Notes: generated from the letters alone by a model not told the origin. DNA of 64,000 bases from Aporrectodea caliginosa (GCA_020284085.1 JACEVL010000481.1:1109001-1173000); one strand, 5' to 3'. Shown: positions 1 to 12,017, numbered from the stretch's first letter. Numbers and translations are program-made.

Positions 1-174
1 CCTCTCGCTCATTCTTCTCAGACAACGACAGTTTCCCTGCGCTAGACTTCTCAGTGCTTGCTTCTTACTGAAGAAGTATATGCAACGAGATTTCATAATC
101 TATATGTGATTGATTTTACCCAGGTTTTATTTCTCTACCTACTCATTCTCATCCTCTCCTCTCTTACCTCATCG

Positions 175-271
175 TCTTCATCGTCGTCCTCCTCCTCCAC
201 TCCTCCCTCCTCCTCCTCCTCCTCCTCCTCCTCCTCCTCCTCCTCCTCCTCCTCCTCCATCATCATCATCT
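175..271. repeat. (TCC)n/(TCA)n microsatellite
   Basis: Pyrimidine-rich triplet repeat, mostly TCC with TCA and TCG variants. Open frames across it encode only serine or proline runs and are not genes. Confidence 0.95.
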
Positions 272-662
272 TCTGCTTCAGTTCCTCTTAGGTCCGTATT
301 TTGACCCTACTACCATTATTGTTATCGCAGCATCATGCACCATCAAAAGCATCCACAACGAATGTGCTCTGACAACTGCACCCTGCCATATGCGCTCTGA
401 CAAATTTGTCCCGACATATGCGCCCCAACAAATGTTGCCACTGAAGGCTTTATACAGGATTATGGTAGTAATGGTATTGGTGTAGTGGAAGTAATCGTTC
501 CTTATTGATCACTAACAGCTTATAATATATACAGACCGGCTACATCAATGCGTGTCAAATGGTGAACTCCAAAGGAACTAGTTGGGTTCTGCTAAGCAGT
601 CACCCAACTGCAATGTAATGTTGTACAGGTGGTAACAGCAATCGTTGGTTTTTAAATACAAG
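272..662. other. Non-coding stretch, no gene seen
   Basis: No supported gene. Positions 350-440 hold two or three imperfect copies of a short unit around 'tgcgctctgacaa'. The rest is unique-looking AT-rich DNA. Confidence 0.5.
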
Positions 663-1070
663 TAGGGCTGTTAACGATTAAAATTATTTTAATAGTTAAC
701 TGTTTCAGAATTAATGATTAATTAATCATTAACTTCCGCAAATCTAGATTAAATGTGTTCCCAATAAGCAGTGATAAAATACAAAATTAATAGTATTTAT
801 TGTTTATCTTTTAATATTATTATTAATGTGTATTGCTAGTTAGTAGTTAATTTGGTAGTTATTTGTTGATATTAGTTGTCCTGCTTACGCTTTTCAGTTC
901 AAATGTCCTCCTTCAACCACAAGGGCTATAATACCAGAGCACCTTATTGAATATAACAAGCGGTTTTCAAATAATCGTTAAAAATAAATTTAATTAAAAA
1001 TTTAAAAAAAATTTAAATAAAATTAATGACTGATTAATCGATTAATTAATCGTTAACTTCTGCAGCCCTA
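663..1070. mobile_element. hAT-like MITE (408 bp)
   Basis: The ends are inverted: left TAGGGCTG followed by TTAACGATTA, right (reverse complement) TAGGGCTG, six extra bases, then TTAACGATTA. It is flanked by a perfect 8-bp direct repeat AATACAAG at 655-662 and 1071-1078. An 8-bp target duplication is the hallmark of the hAT superfamily. The interior is AT-rich, made of TTAATTAATC-type words, and has no coding capacity, so the element is non-autonomous. Confidence 0.85.
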
Positions 1071-1965
1071 AATACAAGGTGTTATATTTGTTTTTTAAAG
1101 TCCATTATTATAGTGACAATCGTTATTCCAATTTCATTAGATGCTGTTGTAAATGGGTCTTAAACTGGTGTGAAGTGGGTATTTGGTAAGAAGAACATGA
1201 GACAGTGAGTTCCATGTGGCATGTCCCATCACAAAAGTTGAAAAACTATTTGTGTCCATACAGCAGTTGTTGGCAAAACTTTATACAAGATCTAGTTAAA
1301 CAGTTTTGCAGGTCTGATACACGTATAAAATAGCTGATAATGTTGATGGTAACAGGTTATTTTTTATATCGTACATAAATATCCTGATCTCTAAATTTGT
1401 TTTATAGGTAAAAGTCATAATACCAAGATTGTGAAAAACCATTATACATGGGGCTTTTGGGGCATACACATATTGTAATTTGTACTTACAGCATGCTTTG
1501 CAGGGCTTTTGTAGAAATTGTAGACAAGAACAATGGTTAGTAGCTAAGACAATATTACAATATAATCAATATGGATATACCAGCGTAGAGTATAATATAG
1601 GTTAATGAGCAGAGTTTTAGCCAGGGTGTGGTGAATCTCTCGAGATAATGCCAATGTTTGTTGACAACTTTTCATGTCAAGTGCTCATTGATATAAACTC
1701 CCAAAGACTTTGAAGAAGTTACATGAGTGATTATCAAATTTTAATTTTTTTTTATCCACAATGCCACTGCAATATTCTGAGGTTAGTTTTATCCAAGCTG
1801 ATTAAAGTAGAACTTATTTTCCTGTATTCAGTCAGACACTTTTTTATAATTCTCCATTTACTTGATGAATTGGAGCAGTAATAGCTAGTAATATCTCTAT
1901 CAGAATCAAATATATTGGCGTCATCAGCAGAAGTAATCAAATAGAGTATTTCCCTAAAATATTTC

Positions 1966-2021
<56 letters not shown>
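1966..2021. repeat. (TA)n microsatellite inside the LINE remnant
   Basis: About 56 bp of almost pure TA. It interrupts the reverse transcriptase just after the GVPQGSVLGP motif of the minus-strand LINE. Confidence 0.9.
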
Positions 2022-2022
<1 letters not shown>

Positions 2023-2370
2023 AAAAAGGCAATGGGCCTAGCACTGATCCCTGCGGGACACCACACTGAACTGTACTTACGTAAGATCCGTGACCATTAT
2101 ATAATGATGTACTGCTCTCTATAACTTAGACAGTCAATAAACCAGTTCAGATTATAATTCCCCCACTCCATAGTTTTCTAATTTGTTAGTTAAGATCATG
2201 TGGTCAATGGTATGGTGAGCTTTTGAAAGGGCATAGGTCAATTTCAAAATATGTAATATCTATATCATCGGCTAAGCATAATTTGGTTTGCATATCCATT
2301 TAGAGTGATAAGGTTGAATGTCAAGGGCGAAATCCACGCTGCAAAACAGTTCCTTGATGACAAATATTTC

Positions 2371-2450
2371 ATTATTAATATTATTATTTCATTATTATTT
2401 TTTTTTTTTATTATAAACATTATTATTATTATACAGTTCATTATTCCCGC

Positions 2451-2537
<87 letters not shown>
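2371..2537. repeat. (ATT)n microsatellite
   Basis: Long ATT/TTA triplet tract with one short TATATA interruption. It also lies within the span of the decayed LINE. Confidence 0.95.
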
Positions 2538-2539
<2 letters not shown>

Positions 2540-2760
2540 GAAGATTTACAAAGCATAAGGAAATATTACCAAATGCTCCTTGAATGCACTGATGTGATCT
2601 TTTAAAAATATTTAGGAAAATATGGTAAATTTGAGATAGGTCTGTAATTAGTAATTTTGGTTCTTATTCCCAGATAATTATCTTGGCAATCTTTAATGCA
2701 TCCGGTACATTATGGTGGCGGATACAGGATATGAAAAAGCAGGAGTTGTGTAGGCTGACA

Positions 2761-3314
2761 GTGGGGTCTGGGATATTATGAGAAGATTATATTCCTCACT
2801 CCAAATGCTACTACTCATTTTCCCTCTCCTTCCTCTGTTATTCTAATATTTGTCCTCATTTTTATGTCTCCTTTCTGGGTTCCAAATCCTCCTACTCATT
2901 TTACTACTCTTTTAGCCATCCGCCTTCGCCACGCTGCTTGCCTTAACTACAAAATGTGGGTCGCAGCACTGTAGGAAACACTGGCTTTAATGAGGGTCTA
3001 TGGATTTTCTTATTCCCACCCCTCTTTGCTACTACGATGGGTACAGATTATCGGCTAGTTCTTGGTAGTAATTCCCCAATGACATAGGCCGGCAGAGACA
3101 GAGAGACAAAGACAGAGACAGAGACAGACAGAGACATAGGACAAAATATGCACTGACTAGCGAAGCCCTAATATGGAAAGGATGACCACTAAAAGCCGTT
3201 CTTCCGTTCCTGGAGTCGCCACTGTAAATGTGTTTTGGAATTCAGTCCCACTGCCAAATTTCTGGCAAACCGCACATAATACAGCCTATTCATTGTTTAT
3301 TAGTAACCAATCAG
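2761..3314. other. Non-coding stretch with (GACAGA)n
   Basis: No gene recognised. Two loosely similar blocks containing 'tcctactcatttt' occur at 2806-2910. A short GACAGA repeat lies at about 3093-3137. Confidence 0.5.
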
Positions 3315-3864
3315 GTATGTATATCTATGTATGTATGTATATATGTATGTATATATATATGTATATATATATGTATGTGTATGTATGTATGTATATATAT
3401 ATGTATATATGTATGTATATATATGTATATATATGTATGTATATATATGCATGTATATATATGTATGTATATATGTATATATATATATGTATATATATAT
3501 AAGTTATGTATATATATATATGTATATATGTATGTATATATATGTATATATGTATGTATATATATATATGTATATATATGTATATATGTATGTATATATA
3601 TGTATATATATGTGTATATATATATGTATATATGTATGTATATATATGTATATATATATATGTATATATATGCATATATATATAATTTATGTATATATAT
3701 ATATGTATATATGTTAGTATATATATGTATATATATGCATTAGTATAATAATATGTATATATAAAGTATATATAGGTTGGATGTATGGTATGTATGTATA
3801 TATATGTATATATGTATGTATATATGTATGTATATATGTATGTATGTATATATGTATGTATGTA
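3315..3864. repeat. (TATG)n/(TATATG)n microsatellite, about 550 bp
   Basis: Continuous compound repeat of TATG and TATATG units. The apparent long frames on both strands ([13 protein letters not shown] and [13 protein letters not shown]) are artefacts of the repeat. Confidence 0.97.
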
Positions 3865-3866
3865 GC

Positions 3867-4317
3867 ATGCGCGCTTTAAGGCGCGGTTGCCAGTCAAAGG
3901 GTTAAATGCATTAGTATAAGAAAAGAAAAGAGGTTGAAAAAGCCTAGGAATTGGGATCACCGATTATAGGGTTAAGTTCTCAAGTTATGTTTTGAATACA
4001 GAACGTTCTGGAATATAAAAAAATGTCTCTCTGTACAGCCATATTTCAAGCATAGTCATTGCCATCATTTTGATCTCCTTGGTAATCATTGCCATAATCA
4101 TCATAATATAATATTATCATCATTTTACGAGGTAATGGTAACACAAAAATTAGTTACTTTGCGTTACTTTCAGTTTCCTGGGTCAAACATGCAGAAATTC
4201 TCTTGTTGACATGTACAAAAAGCCTAAAATCGAGTTTTTCATTACATTCCTCGTGAATTATTTTAGTCCTGTTTTAGAAAATATGCTGTATTGAAAATTA
4301 AGAGCTAGGATAGCTGA
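3867..4317. other. Non-coding stretch, no gene seen
   Basis: No supported gene. The word 'gcattagtataa' at about 3908 also occurs at about 3738 inside the preceding microsatellite, which suggests a small local duplication. Confidence 0.4.
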
Positions 4318-4572
4318 TTGACATTTACCCATCATTTAGTTGACATTTACCCATCATTTAGTTGACATTTACCCATCATTTAGTCAGGCACTTAGCGAGA
4401 CTTAAATTCAAGAGGAGGCAACTTCACAGACCATTGGCAAAATCCTGGTCATTGAAGCCATTAGTCAATGGAAGTTCCAGTATATAAAAAAGCAAGAGGA
4501 GGCAACTGCCTCCTCGTGCCTCAATGTAGTTACGCCTATGCATTTAGTTGACATTTACACATCATTTAGTTG
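4318..4572. repeat. 22-bp tandem repeat split by a MITE
   Basis: The unit is ttgacatttacccatcattt plus two bases (ag). About three copies run from 4318 to 4384 and resume at 4541-4572 after a 156-bp insertion. Confidence 0.9.
4385..4540. mobile_element. Small hAT-like MITE (156 bp) in a tandem repeat
   Basis: The left end begins CAGGCACTTAGCGAGACTTA; the reverse complement of the right end begins CATAGGCGTAACTACATTGA. Both arms contain an AAGAGGAGGCAAC-type block. The 8-bp flanks CATTTAGT at 4377-4384 and 4541-4548 are identical, as expected for hAT. Because the host is a tandem repeat containing CATTTAGT, the duplication is less decisive here than elsewhere. Confidence 0.65.
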
Positions 4573-5094
4573 TCAAGTGGCGGTTTGTGTTAGTTTTTTT
4601 ACAATGAAAATGGTGACTTATTTAACACTCTATTTTATGAGCATTTACTAAAATGCATGGAAAACTAATCCCTCTCGTCGTTAAGGGGTTAACGTAGCTG
4701 GAGTTCTCATATGGGAGTCACATTCTTAAAACACAAAATTACCCAGTAAGTGATGTTGCAACTTACAGCTTGCATAGTTGAGCTAAGGCATTGAAGACCT
4801 ATAGTTTTTCTGTTCTGTGTATTAGGTTGGATCGATTATAATGAGAAATTTTTTTTCAGTTCTATTTCTATCAGTTTTGTTACCAATAAACGAATATAAT
4901 AATTATGTTTCAACAGCAACGTCATAATTATGTAGGACAAATGAAGCCATATATGACAATATTCCAACAGTATCGTCATATGTAGGACAAATGAAGCCAT
5001 ATATGACAATGTTCCATTGTTCCATATGGGCTTCAAATGTCACATATATTTCTCTCTTATGTATGGGCTTCACATGTCTTACATATGTGTAGGC
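4573..5094. other. Non-coding stretch with a ~50-bp tandem duplication
   Basis: No gene recognised. A segment containing 'tgtaggacaaatgaagccat' occurs twice, at 4931 and 4981, as part of an imperfect 50-bp tandem duplication. Confidence 0.6.
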
Positions 5095-5096
5095 AT

Positions 5097-5152
5097 ATAT
5101 ACATACATACATACATACATACATACATACATACATACATACATACATACAT
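5097..5152. repeat. (ATAC)n microsatellite
   Basis: About 13 uninterrupted ATAC/CATA units. Confidence 0.95.
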
Positions 5153-6399
5153 GCGGACATACACGGATCAAGGAACTCAAATTCTGAAACCTGGTAGGCC
5201 CAAAACATGATTTTTCATGAGAGTAAGGTAATGCCATTCTAGAAACGACATGTTTCTTGCTTTCCCTTTTTGGCCTTTGCCAGTTGCGGCTATAAAGAGC
5301 TGTCAAAGGCAGAGGAGGACATTCAACGGAGAGAGCCAGCTGATGATCGTGCAGAGGCGGCAGTGGCATTTGAACGTGTCTGCTGTGACGGAAATTGCTG
5401 TCAAGAGCCACTGGAAAAAGAACCCTCAGAAGATCAAGTGTTGCATCATCCAGCAAATGAATTTCTCTCTTCATCTTATCGGGGTTATTCGGTGCATGTT
5501 TCCATCACACAATAATATAGAAGGAAGATGATGATGACAGCGAATGTTACAGATGATGATGTCGATTATGTCCAGTGTTGGGTAGTTAGTTTTAAAAGGT
5601 AATATTGTTACAGTAGGGCGGAGGGGAGGGAAAGGGAGGGAAGAGGAAGGAAAGGAGAGGGAGTGGAGGGCATGTTATGGGGTTGGGAGGGGAGGTGGTA
5701 GAGGAGGGGAGTGGTAATTTTGAAACAGCCATCAATAATTATAACAAAGCAGCAAATTATATTTGACTTCATACATCAATAATACAAACTTGTAACTTAT
5801 TAATGACGTCTATGGAGTACTGTACGTTTATCGAACTAGAGCAAATGACTGGCTACTGTTTCGGTAGCCACCTAGCGAATTATGCTCTAGAATGGCGTCG
5901 TAGGGTCAACTTACGTATTGGCAGCTGAAGAAATTAAGCTGAGTTCGCGGTGTTGGCCAACGCTCTGTTCTTGTAGTTCACTCCTAGGCTTATTTGTTCA
6001 AGTGTGGTAAATACATTAGATATCGCTTTTATGAAACACTACTTCTTCGGCAGTTGAATTTCTGGCCATTCACAGGCAGCACTAGCTGCTAGCCAATCCC
6101 TGGCGAACATTTTCATCGGAATGAGAAGAGCTGCGATTGCTTGATCACAGCCACTTAGACCTATGCAACAAAGCATTCGACATGCCTTAATTGACTGACG
6201 TACACAGAAGAAAGGGGCGGGGCGTATATAATTACTGGCGTCAAAGGAATTCATTTTCGCGGATCCATTGCTGTCATTTACCGCGTCTGCCACCAAGTTC
6301 CAAGATGTAGGCCTATCGCTGTTTTCTTGTTGCTTCAACGCCTACAATTAACAGCGTCGAACGTTTGCGCCGCTGTATAATTGCCTAATGTGTGTGTGG
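5153..6399. other. Unassigned region; G-rich tract 5614-5716
   Basis: Open frames over 5079-5531 on both strands look uninformative, and no family is recognised. A purine/G-rich stretch (GGGAGGG-type words) runs from 5614 to 5716. At 5575 the text 'cagtgttgggtagttagttt' resembles one end of a TIR transposon, but no partner end was found. Confidence 0.4.
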
Positions 6400-6947
6400 T
6401 TCACGATAGATTGCATTGACTCCAAACGTTGCAGAATATCTGACTGCAAATGTATGGGCTGTTTTTCTAATATGTCCATCGTGGACATCATCAGGACATG
6501 ACAGAAATTCAGTGGCCAGTGGGACTGTATATTTTATGGGAGGCTGTGGTCATAGCTTTTCAGCCTCTCTGGAACAGACTCCCGCCAGAATTAGGCCTAC
6601 GCCAAATCTCTGATCGATCCACGAACTCACCAAAACCTCACCTCTTGCTATCTCTCCATGGGCCTTTCACTCAAAACTGAAAAACTGCTCTTTCACAAAT
6701 TCTATTCTTATTCCTCCTCCCTCTTAACTCCCTTTCCGTTTCAGTTCTATACACCACCCACCTTAGCTGTCTGTCTGCCTGTCTGTCTGCCTGCCTGACT
6801 CCGTTGGATCTTGGCCTGGAACCGATTTTACCCCACTCCGCCTATCGATTTGTTTTGACTAAGCGCCTGTGAATAAGCTGGTTCCCGCGGCTTTTCTTTT
6901 TTTGGACGCTGTAGAAATCTCGAGATTACGATTACGATTAAAGCTAT
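6400..6947 (+). mobile_element. LINE 3' end, GATTAC-tail family
   Basis: The stretch around 6550-6680 contains LWNRLPPELG, a common non-LTR reverse transcriptase C-terminal motif (W-N-x-L-P). A shared 3' block follows, with 'gcctgtgaataagctggttc' at about 6866, and the element ends in 'gagattacgattacgatta'. The same 3' block recurs near 34.6, 46.0 and 55.45 kb. The copy is 5'-truncated and frame-broken. Confidence 0.7.
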
Positions 6948-8514
6948 TATGTATGCATCGCATCTCTAGTTTACGGTTATGTAGCATAGACTGGAACCCT
7001 GCCGCTGACCAATGCTGGCCGTCACTTCGAATGCATTATTCCGAGGCGTGATTTGCATTGGCTGATGAGGTCAGTTCAGTTCGCATTGTCGTGTTGTCCT
7101 GCTGCCAGCGGCAATCTTTCCGAAATATATTAATATTTATTACCCAGTAGAATTATTTGTATACATGGAGAAAGAGCCAAGTCGACATCATTTGCTGTTA
7201 CTTGTCATTCACATTTGAATACTCTGCCTGGCTATGTAATTCACCCGTAGCCGTCCTCGTATTTTTTCCCCAGCTTCTTTCCAAGGTTTATATGCTGGAG
7301 TCATTTTTATGTAACTTTGCTGCTGGATTATTCATTCCCCTTCCAAGCCTTGCCCGCTGAGCCCACAGTTATGCCTCTATATTTTCCGGGGTAGCCTATG
7401 TATGTATGTGTGGGGGCATATATGCACGTATGTATATGCCTACGTACATACATACACACGCTGTTATTTCTGCCCTTTTCTGTTTTGTTGTGTGGAACTG
7501 CTTTGAGGAAACTGAGACATGGGTGTCAGGAGCTATATAAACATTCAGTATTTTCAGATGAGCATCTGGTTCATTGAACCTTTCAGTTGGTCGTAGTCGT
7601 GGAGTACTAAATATATTTCGGTAGGCTATCCCCGGTCTTAGTAGGCCACTTCTCACTGGTCTTAATCCCATTACAATTAAAAAGTGTAGCGGTTTGGACA
7701 AAGATCTGATGGCAGCCAGCACCAGAAGATGTCTCCTCCTTTTCTCAATTGGCTCAGTAACAGTGAAATTGAATGTCTGCCAAAAGGAGACACTAACGAC
7801 GTAAGTGTTCGTATGTGGCCTACAGTCATAATTAAGAGTCGATGGAGGCGGATCCAGTATTTAAACAGCTGGGGTGAGACCGTGAGACAATGTAGCCTGA
7901 CATTGGGGTCTTCGCACAACAAGAACATAGCATGAACAACGTTCATCCATTATGCCTTCAGATCTTCTATCGCATTAATGCGGCTCTTGTATGAATAATT
8001 AATATGACGCAACTGACTGTCATTATAAGATCTGTACGTTGTTGAACCAGACAACTGGAGGTAATTTATAGCTTTGAAGATCTGCCAACTGATTATTCTT
8101 TATTATTTCATTTAATTAAGTAAGCTATAAAAGGTGGACAATGGGAGAGACGTAAAACCGAATATGATGCATATTCTATATTTGTTCACTGATTACACTA
8201 ACTGTGTAGCACCACAATTTCATGATATTAGTTGACTGCGGCAGTTGAGACAATGTTATTATTCCCATTTTAGAAGCTGTTATTGCTCTTATGTCATGCG
8301 TTAATCCCAGTTTCGTAAGTGTGCTAGTTTGTACAGCATGTGTATCTGTGGATGTGTCTGTATGTTTTTGTTGATATGTTTGGATGTCTGCGTATGTGCC
8401 GCGTAGTCATTAAAGCTGTTTACGATGCTATGCAGATTAACTGAGATTATGTATAATGCAGACGAGATTTATTGACCTTTGTTGTTATTTTATCCACAAA
8501 ATTGCAGCCATCCT
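6948..8514. other. Unassigned region
   Basis: No gene, RNA or TIR pair recognised. The short open frames (for example 7396-7722 and 7677-7946 on the minus strand) have no recognisable domain. Confidence 0.4.
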
Positions 8515-8805
8515 TCATTCATCATCATCATTTCTTGTCAACATCATCAGTTTCATCCACCATATTGTCTTCATCATCATTCATCGTCATTGTCATTCTC
8601 AGTTAGCATCGTCATCATCATTGTCATTATGATTATCATCATCATCAGTTGTTGTCATCATCATTGTCATCATCATCATCGTCATCAGTCGTTGTCATCA
8701 TCATCGTCATCAGTCGTTGTCATCATCATCATCGTCGTCAGCAGTCGTTGTCATCATCATCGTCATCAGTCATCATCCTCATCCTCATCATCCTCCTCAT
8801 CTCGG
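8515..8805. repeat. (TCA)n/(TCATCG)n repeat
   Basis: Compound TCA repeat with interspersed GTCATCAGTCGTTG blocks, which form a loose higher-order unit at 8640-8770. Confidence 0.9.
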
Positions 8806-8944
8806 CTACACATTCTAAATGTCAAGTTCCAGAGCAATATTTCCAACACAAATTCATTTTCTCCAATATATTACGTGCAACCTTCAAATTGCAGCTGAGA
8901 GATTCACACTGAGCAAACAACTATAGCTAGGACTAAATATGTAA

Positions 8945-9236
8945 TATATATGTGTGCTTACTTATGTATGTATGTATGTATGTGATTGTATTTATGTATG
9001 TATGTATCTGTGTGTGTATGTATGTGAGTGATTATATGTATGTGCATGTATATATGTATGTATATATCTGTGTGTATGTGTGTATCTATATGTGAGTATG
9101 TATATATCTATATATATATATGTGTGTATCTATGTATGTATATATCTGTGTGTATGTATGTGTGTATATGTGAGTGTATTTTAGTGTATGTATGTAGGTA
9201 CCTATGTATGTACATGTATGTATGAATGTGCGTGTA
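8945..9236. repeat. (TATG)n/(TGTA)n compound microsatellite
   Basis: Imperfect TATG, TGTG and TATA units over about 290 bp. The frames within it are repeat artefacts. Confidence 0.9.
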
Positions 9237-9573
9237 ACGCAGGAGAAATGCCGGATGCTAGTAGGGGTCCATGATCTGAGTTCCTGTACGGTAATGGATG
9301 TTTACTGTTCTGCTGTCATATACCATGCACTTGTAGGAGGTTAATTCATTATGGTCAAATGGCAACAACAACTTCCTAAATATTTGCATGCCTTATTTTG
9401 CCATGTATCACAAAGGTCAAGCACTCCCTTAATGCGGGGTTCTCACCGTTTTCGCTGAACCACCCACGTAGAACACGTGTTCGTCTTTTCCATCTTGATA
9501 TATATCTCTGTTTTTTTCTCTTTGCTAGCGATATGGCACTTAGTGAGCACACTTTATTCTGCTTGGCTGTTCT

Positions 9574-9654
9574 ACGTGTGTGTGTGTGTGTGCGCGTGTT
9601 TGTGCGTGCATGTGGGTAGGTGTGTGTGTGTGTGTGTGTGTAGGTGTGTGTGTG
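9574..9654. repeat. (TG)n microsatellite
   Basis: TG repeat with GTGCG and GTAGG interruptions. Confidence 0.9.
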
Positions 9655-9764
9655 CTTGAGTCCTGCTTAGCAGGTGCTCCAGTGACTATAATCGAAAGAT
9701 TGGGATTGAATTGACAGACTTTCGCATTGCCATTTGAGCTGTTTCTTTTGTTTGTCATTTTCGA

Positions 9765-9828
9765 GCGCCTCTGAGTAGGAATCTTGAAGGGGTGCTATAT
9801 AAATTTTTGGAATGAGTGAATGAATATG
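9765..9828 (+). mobile_element. LINE 3' tail, GAAT-tail family
   Basis: Contains 'gagcgcctctgagtag', then 'aatcttgaaggggtgctata', then a GAAT/GAGT repeat. This 3' block recurs in at least seven other places in both orientations and marks one LINE family and one SINE family. Only about 64 bp remain here. Confidence 0.75.
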
Positions 9829-10663
9829 AAATCCTTATCTAAGGAATTCTTTCCTAATTTATATAGCTTTAATTGATTTATTCCCGTTTTGTAAATAGTT
9901 TCATGTAGCTGAAACTAATAGTTTGAAAGACACGTTTTGAAAAAATTAATTGCTGTTTTGTAAATAGTTTCATGTAAACTGAAAACATGGTTTACTGATT
10001 GATTCGGTAAATGGCAGAATTAATCTCAAAACTCTAATACATATTTACCGCCTTAGGACGGGCAAACAGCTAGTATTAAATAATTTTGCAATTCTGAACA
10101 TGGCCAATGTGACTAAATTAACGTCACGCTGAATCTATGGCTTGTTTCTTTATGAGTTGTCTGACACATCAGTGATTGAGTTATATCAACAGAACAACTC
10201 GATTTATATCAGCCGAACCTCTCGTTAATGTGGGACTTGACAGCACCACGCAGAGAGAAACTGGAATCATTGATGCAGTGACTTCGTGGCTTTCCATCTT
10301 CAGTCTGCCCCATCCGAAGCTATGCCTACCGTCGCAATAGAACTGTGACATGGGAGGTACATAGCGTTGGCTATCCGCTGGTTGTCCTCTGCTGATGCGA
10401 ACGGCTTGCCTCTGCCAGTCACCATTAGCGATGCAGTCCACGGCTATGTTGCCAGACGGGCTAATCAAAGTTTATTAATGTCGCGAGATGCCTTTGCTGC
10501 CTTCTCTTTCGACGGACGACGAATCGACTTTATTGCAGCGTTTGTGCTTTGCCTCTTCGAGAAGGTTCTCTTACTCGGCCTTCGCGTGCCTTTGCGTCCG
10601 TCAGTGCCTCCTGTGTAGCGGTCTCTCAGCGCCTGACTACTACTGTCTGTTTGGCTAACCGAC
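9829..10663. other. Unassigned region, moderately CpG-containing from 10.2 to 10.6 kb
   Basis: An imperfect repeat of 'gtaaatagtttcatgta' occurs at 9891 and 9960. A minus-strand frame at 10181-10468 looks protein-like in composition, but I recognise no family and see no supporting splice sites. Confidence 0.35.
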
Positions 10664-10772
10664 TCATTTCTGTCTGTCTCTGTGTGTCTCGTTGTCTGTT
10701 TCTCTGTCTAGTTCTGTCTCTGTCTGTCTGTCTGATTCTGTACTGTCTGTGTATCTGTCTGTCTCCCTCCCT
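10664..10772. repeat. (TCTG)n-rich low-complexity tract
   Basis: Imperfect CTGT/CTGTCT repeats. Frames here encode only Ser/Cys/Leu-rich or Arg/Gln-rich strings. Confidence 0.85.
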
Positions 10773-11504
10773 CTCTTTGTGCGAGTGAATCGCATGGAAA
10801 TGACGCACATTTAGCGGTTGGTTGTAGTGTGTGTGCGTCAGCTTCAAGCATTCCAAGTGTTTCTTCTTGGCTGTGCATTTTACTTCATCGATCGTTTTCT
10901 TATCGATTGGACGATGTCAATCATCCATCGCTTTTTCATGCATCATGTGCGTCCTCGGTCACTCTACTCAGTGGCAAAATGCCGCCGTTGAGTGACTGGG
11001 ACAAATGACGCCCTGCCCTATGCATGTAAGTACGTAATGTGTGCATGTGTATATATATATGTAAGTAAATAAATAAAGTCTTGTATTGTTATGCAATGCT
11101 GCTTTGGTTGTGCTGTGTCGCTCCCTGCTTCTCAGAAACGAGCTATTGTTTTGCTGTTACTTGGGCATTGTAGTCTTCATGTTAATGGTGTAGCCATATA
11201 TTGATCTGTTTCCAGCTTATCTTTCTTATCAGGGTCTTATAGTTGAGAAATATGTTTAGATGCAGCATATTTGTTATCTTTTGAGGAGCAAATTATCTAT
11301 TTCCTTCTACCAAAGCAACTGTATGGGTTTAAAAGTTCCACTCCACAGAAATTATCTTGAATTTTTGTTGACATTGTTGATTGGTTGGGCATGTATTGCT
11401 TCTGTCCTTTTTGGACATGAACACGACTATTGACTCAGGATGGCACAGCTGACCTTGGCATTCTATTGGAGCACCCTGAAAGAACGTTCTCTGTCATGGC
11501 TGTG
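10773..11504. other. Unassigned region
   Basis: No gene, RNA or transposon end recognised. A short TA/TAAG stretch occurs near 11045-11075. Confidence 0.4.
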
Positions 11505-11780
11505 GTGTCTGGTTCCACATGGTCTGTCTGGTTCCACATGGTCTGTCTGGTTCCACTTGGTCTGTTTGGTTCCACATGGTCATGGTCTCTGGTTCCACAT
11601 GGTCTGTCTGGTTCCACATGGTCTGTCTGGTGGACTGTCTGGTTCCACATTGTCTGTCTGGTTCCACATGGTCTGTCTGGTTCCACATGGTCTGTCTGAT
11701 TCCACATGGTCTCTCTGGTTCCACATGGTCTGTTTGGTTCCACATGGTCTGTCTGGTTCCACATGGTCTGTCTGGTTCAT
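11505..11780. repeat. 19-bp minisatellite (~14 copies)
   Basis: The unit is ttccacatggtctgtctgg. Because 19 is not a multiple of 3 and the unit contains no stop codon in most frames, several frames stay open on both strands (HMVCLVPHGLSG-type and WNQTDHVEPDRP-type peptides). These are not genes. Confidence 0.95.
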
Positions 11781-12017
11781 GGTCCTAGTTGGTCTCTCAC
11801 AGGTTTCCATGCTGGTTCCATTGTATATCGTTTACACTGCTGATTCAAGCATAGTTCTTTATTCTTTTGGGGTTGCGGCTCATCAGATATGTCCATGGCC
11901 CTGCTGTAGGGGATCTATCCATAGGGCAGAAAGTGCTTCAGACATTGGGGATGCTTTAGAGCCAGATGTCATCGTATACCATCTCTGTTGCTGAATTTTA
12001 GAAAACTTAGTTCTCTT

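Larger units (their letters stand above)
1135..2760 (-). pseudogene. Decayed LINE reverse transcriptase (jockey/CR1/L2-like)
   Basis: Read on the minus strand, frame-shifted pieces appear in the right order for a non-LTR reverse transcriptase. They are an NYRPIS block near 2640, a motif-A-like stretch (LSKAHHTIDHMIL) near 2200, the motif B core GVPQGSVLGP near 2050, a degenerate ADD motif C near 1920, an FLGVYIN-like block near 1700, and the C-terminal FHNLGIMTFTYKTNLEIRIF block near 1400. A WNSLS tail lies near 1210. Frameshifts, stops and two microsatellite expansions inside the RT region show it is dead. The clade is inferred from motif style only. The tail cannot be delimited precisely. 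Confidence 0.75.

Noticed and set aside
3228..3960. Long Tyr/Ile/Met-rich frames on both strands
   Set aside because: They are translations of the TATG/TATATG microsatellite.
5575..5620. TIR element starting CAGTGTTGGGTAGTTA
   Set aside because: No inverted partner or flanking duplication was found within the following kilobases.
10181..10468. Possible exon on the minus strand
   Set aside because: Composition is protein-like, but there is no recognisable family, no partner exon and no strong splice sites in phase.
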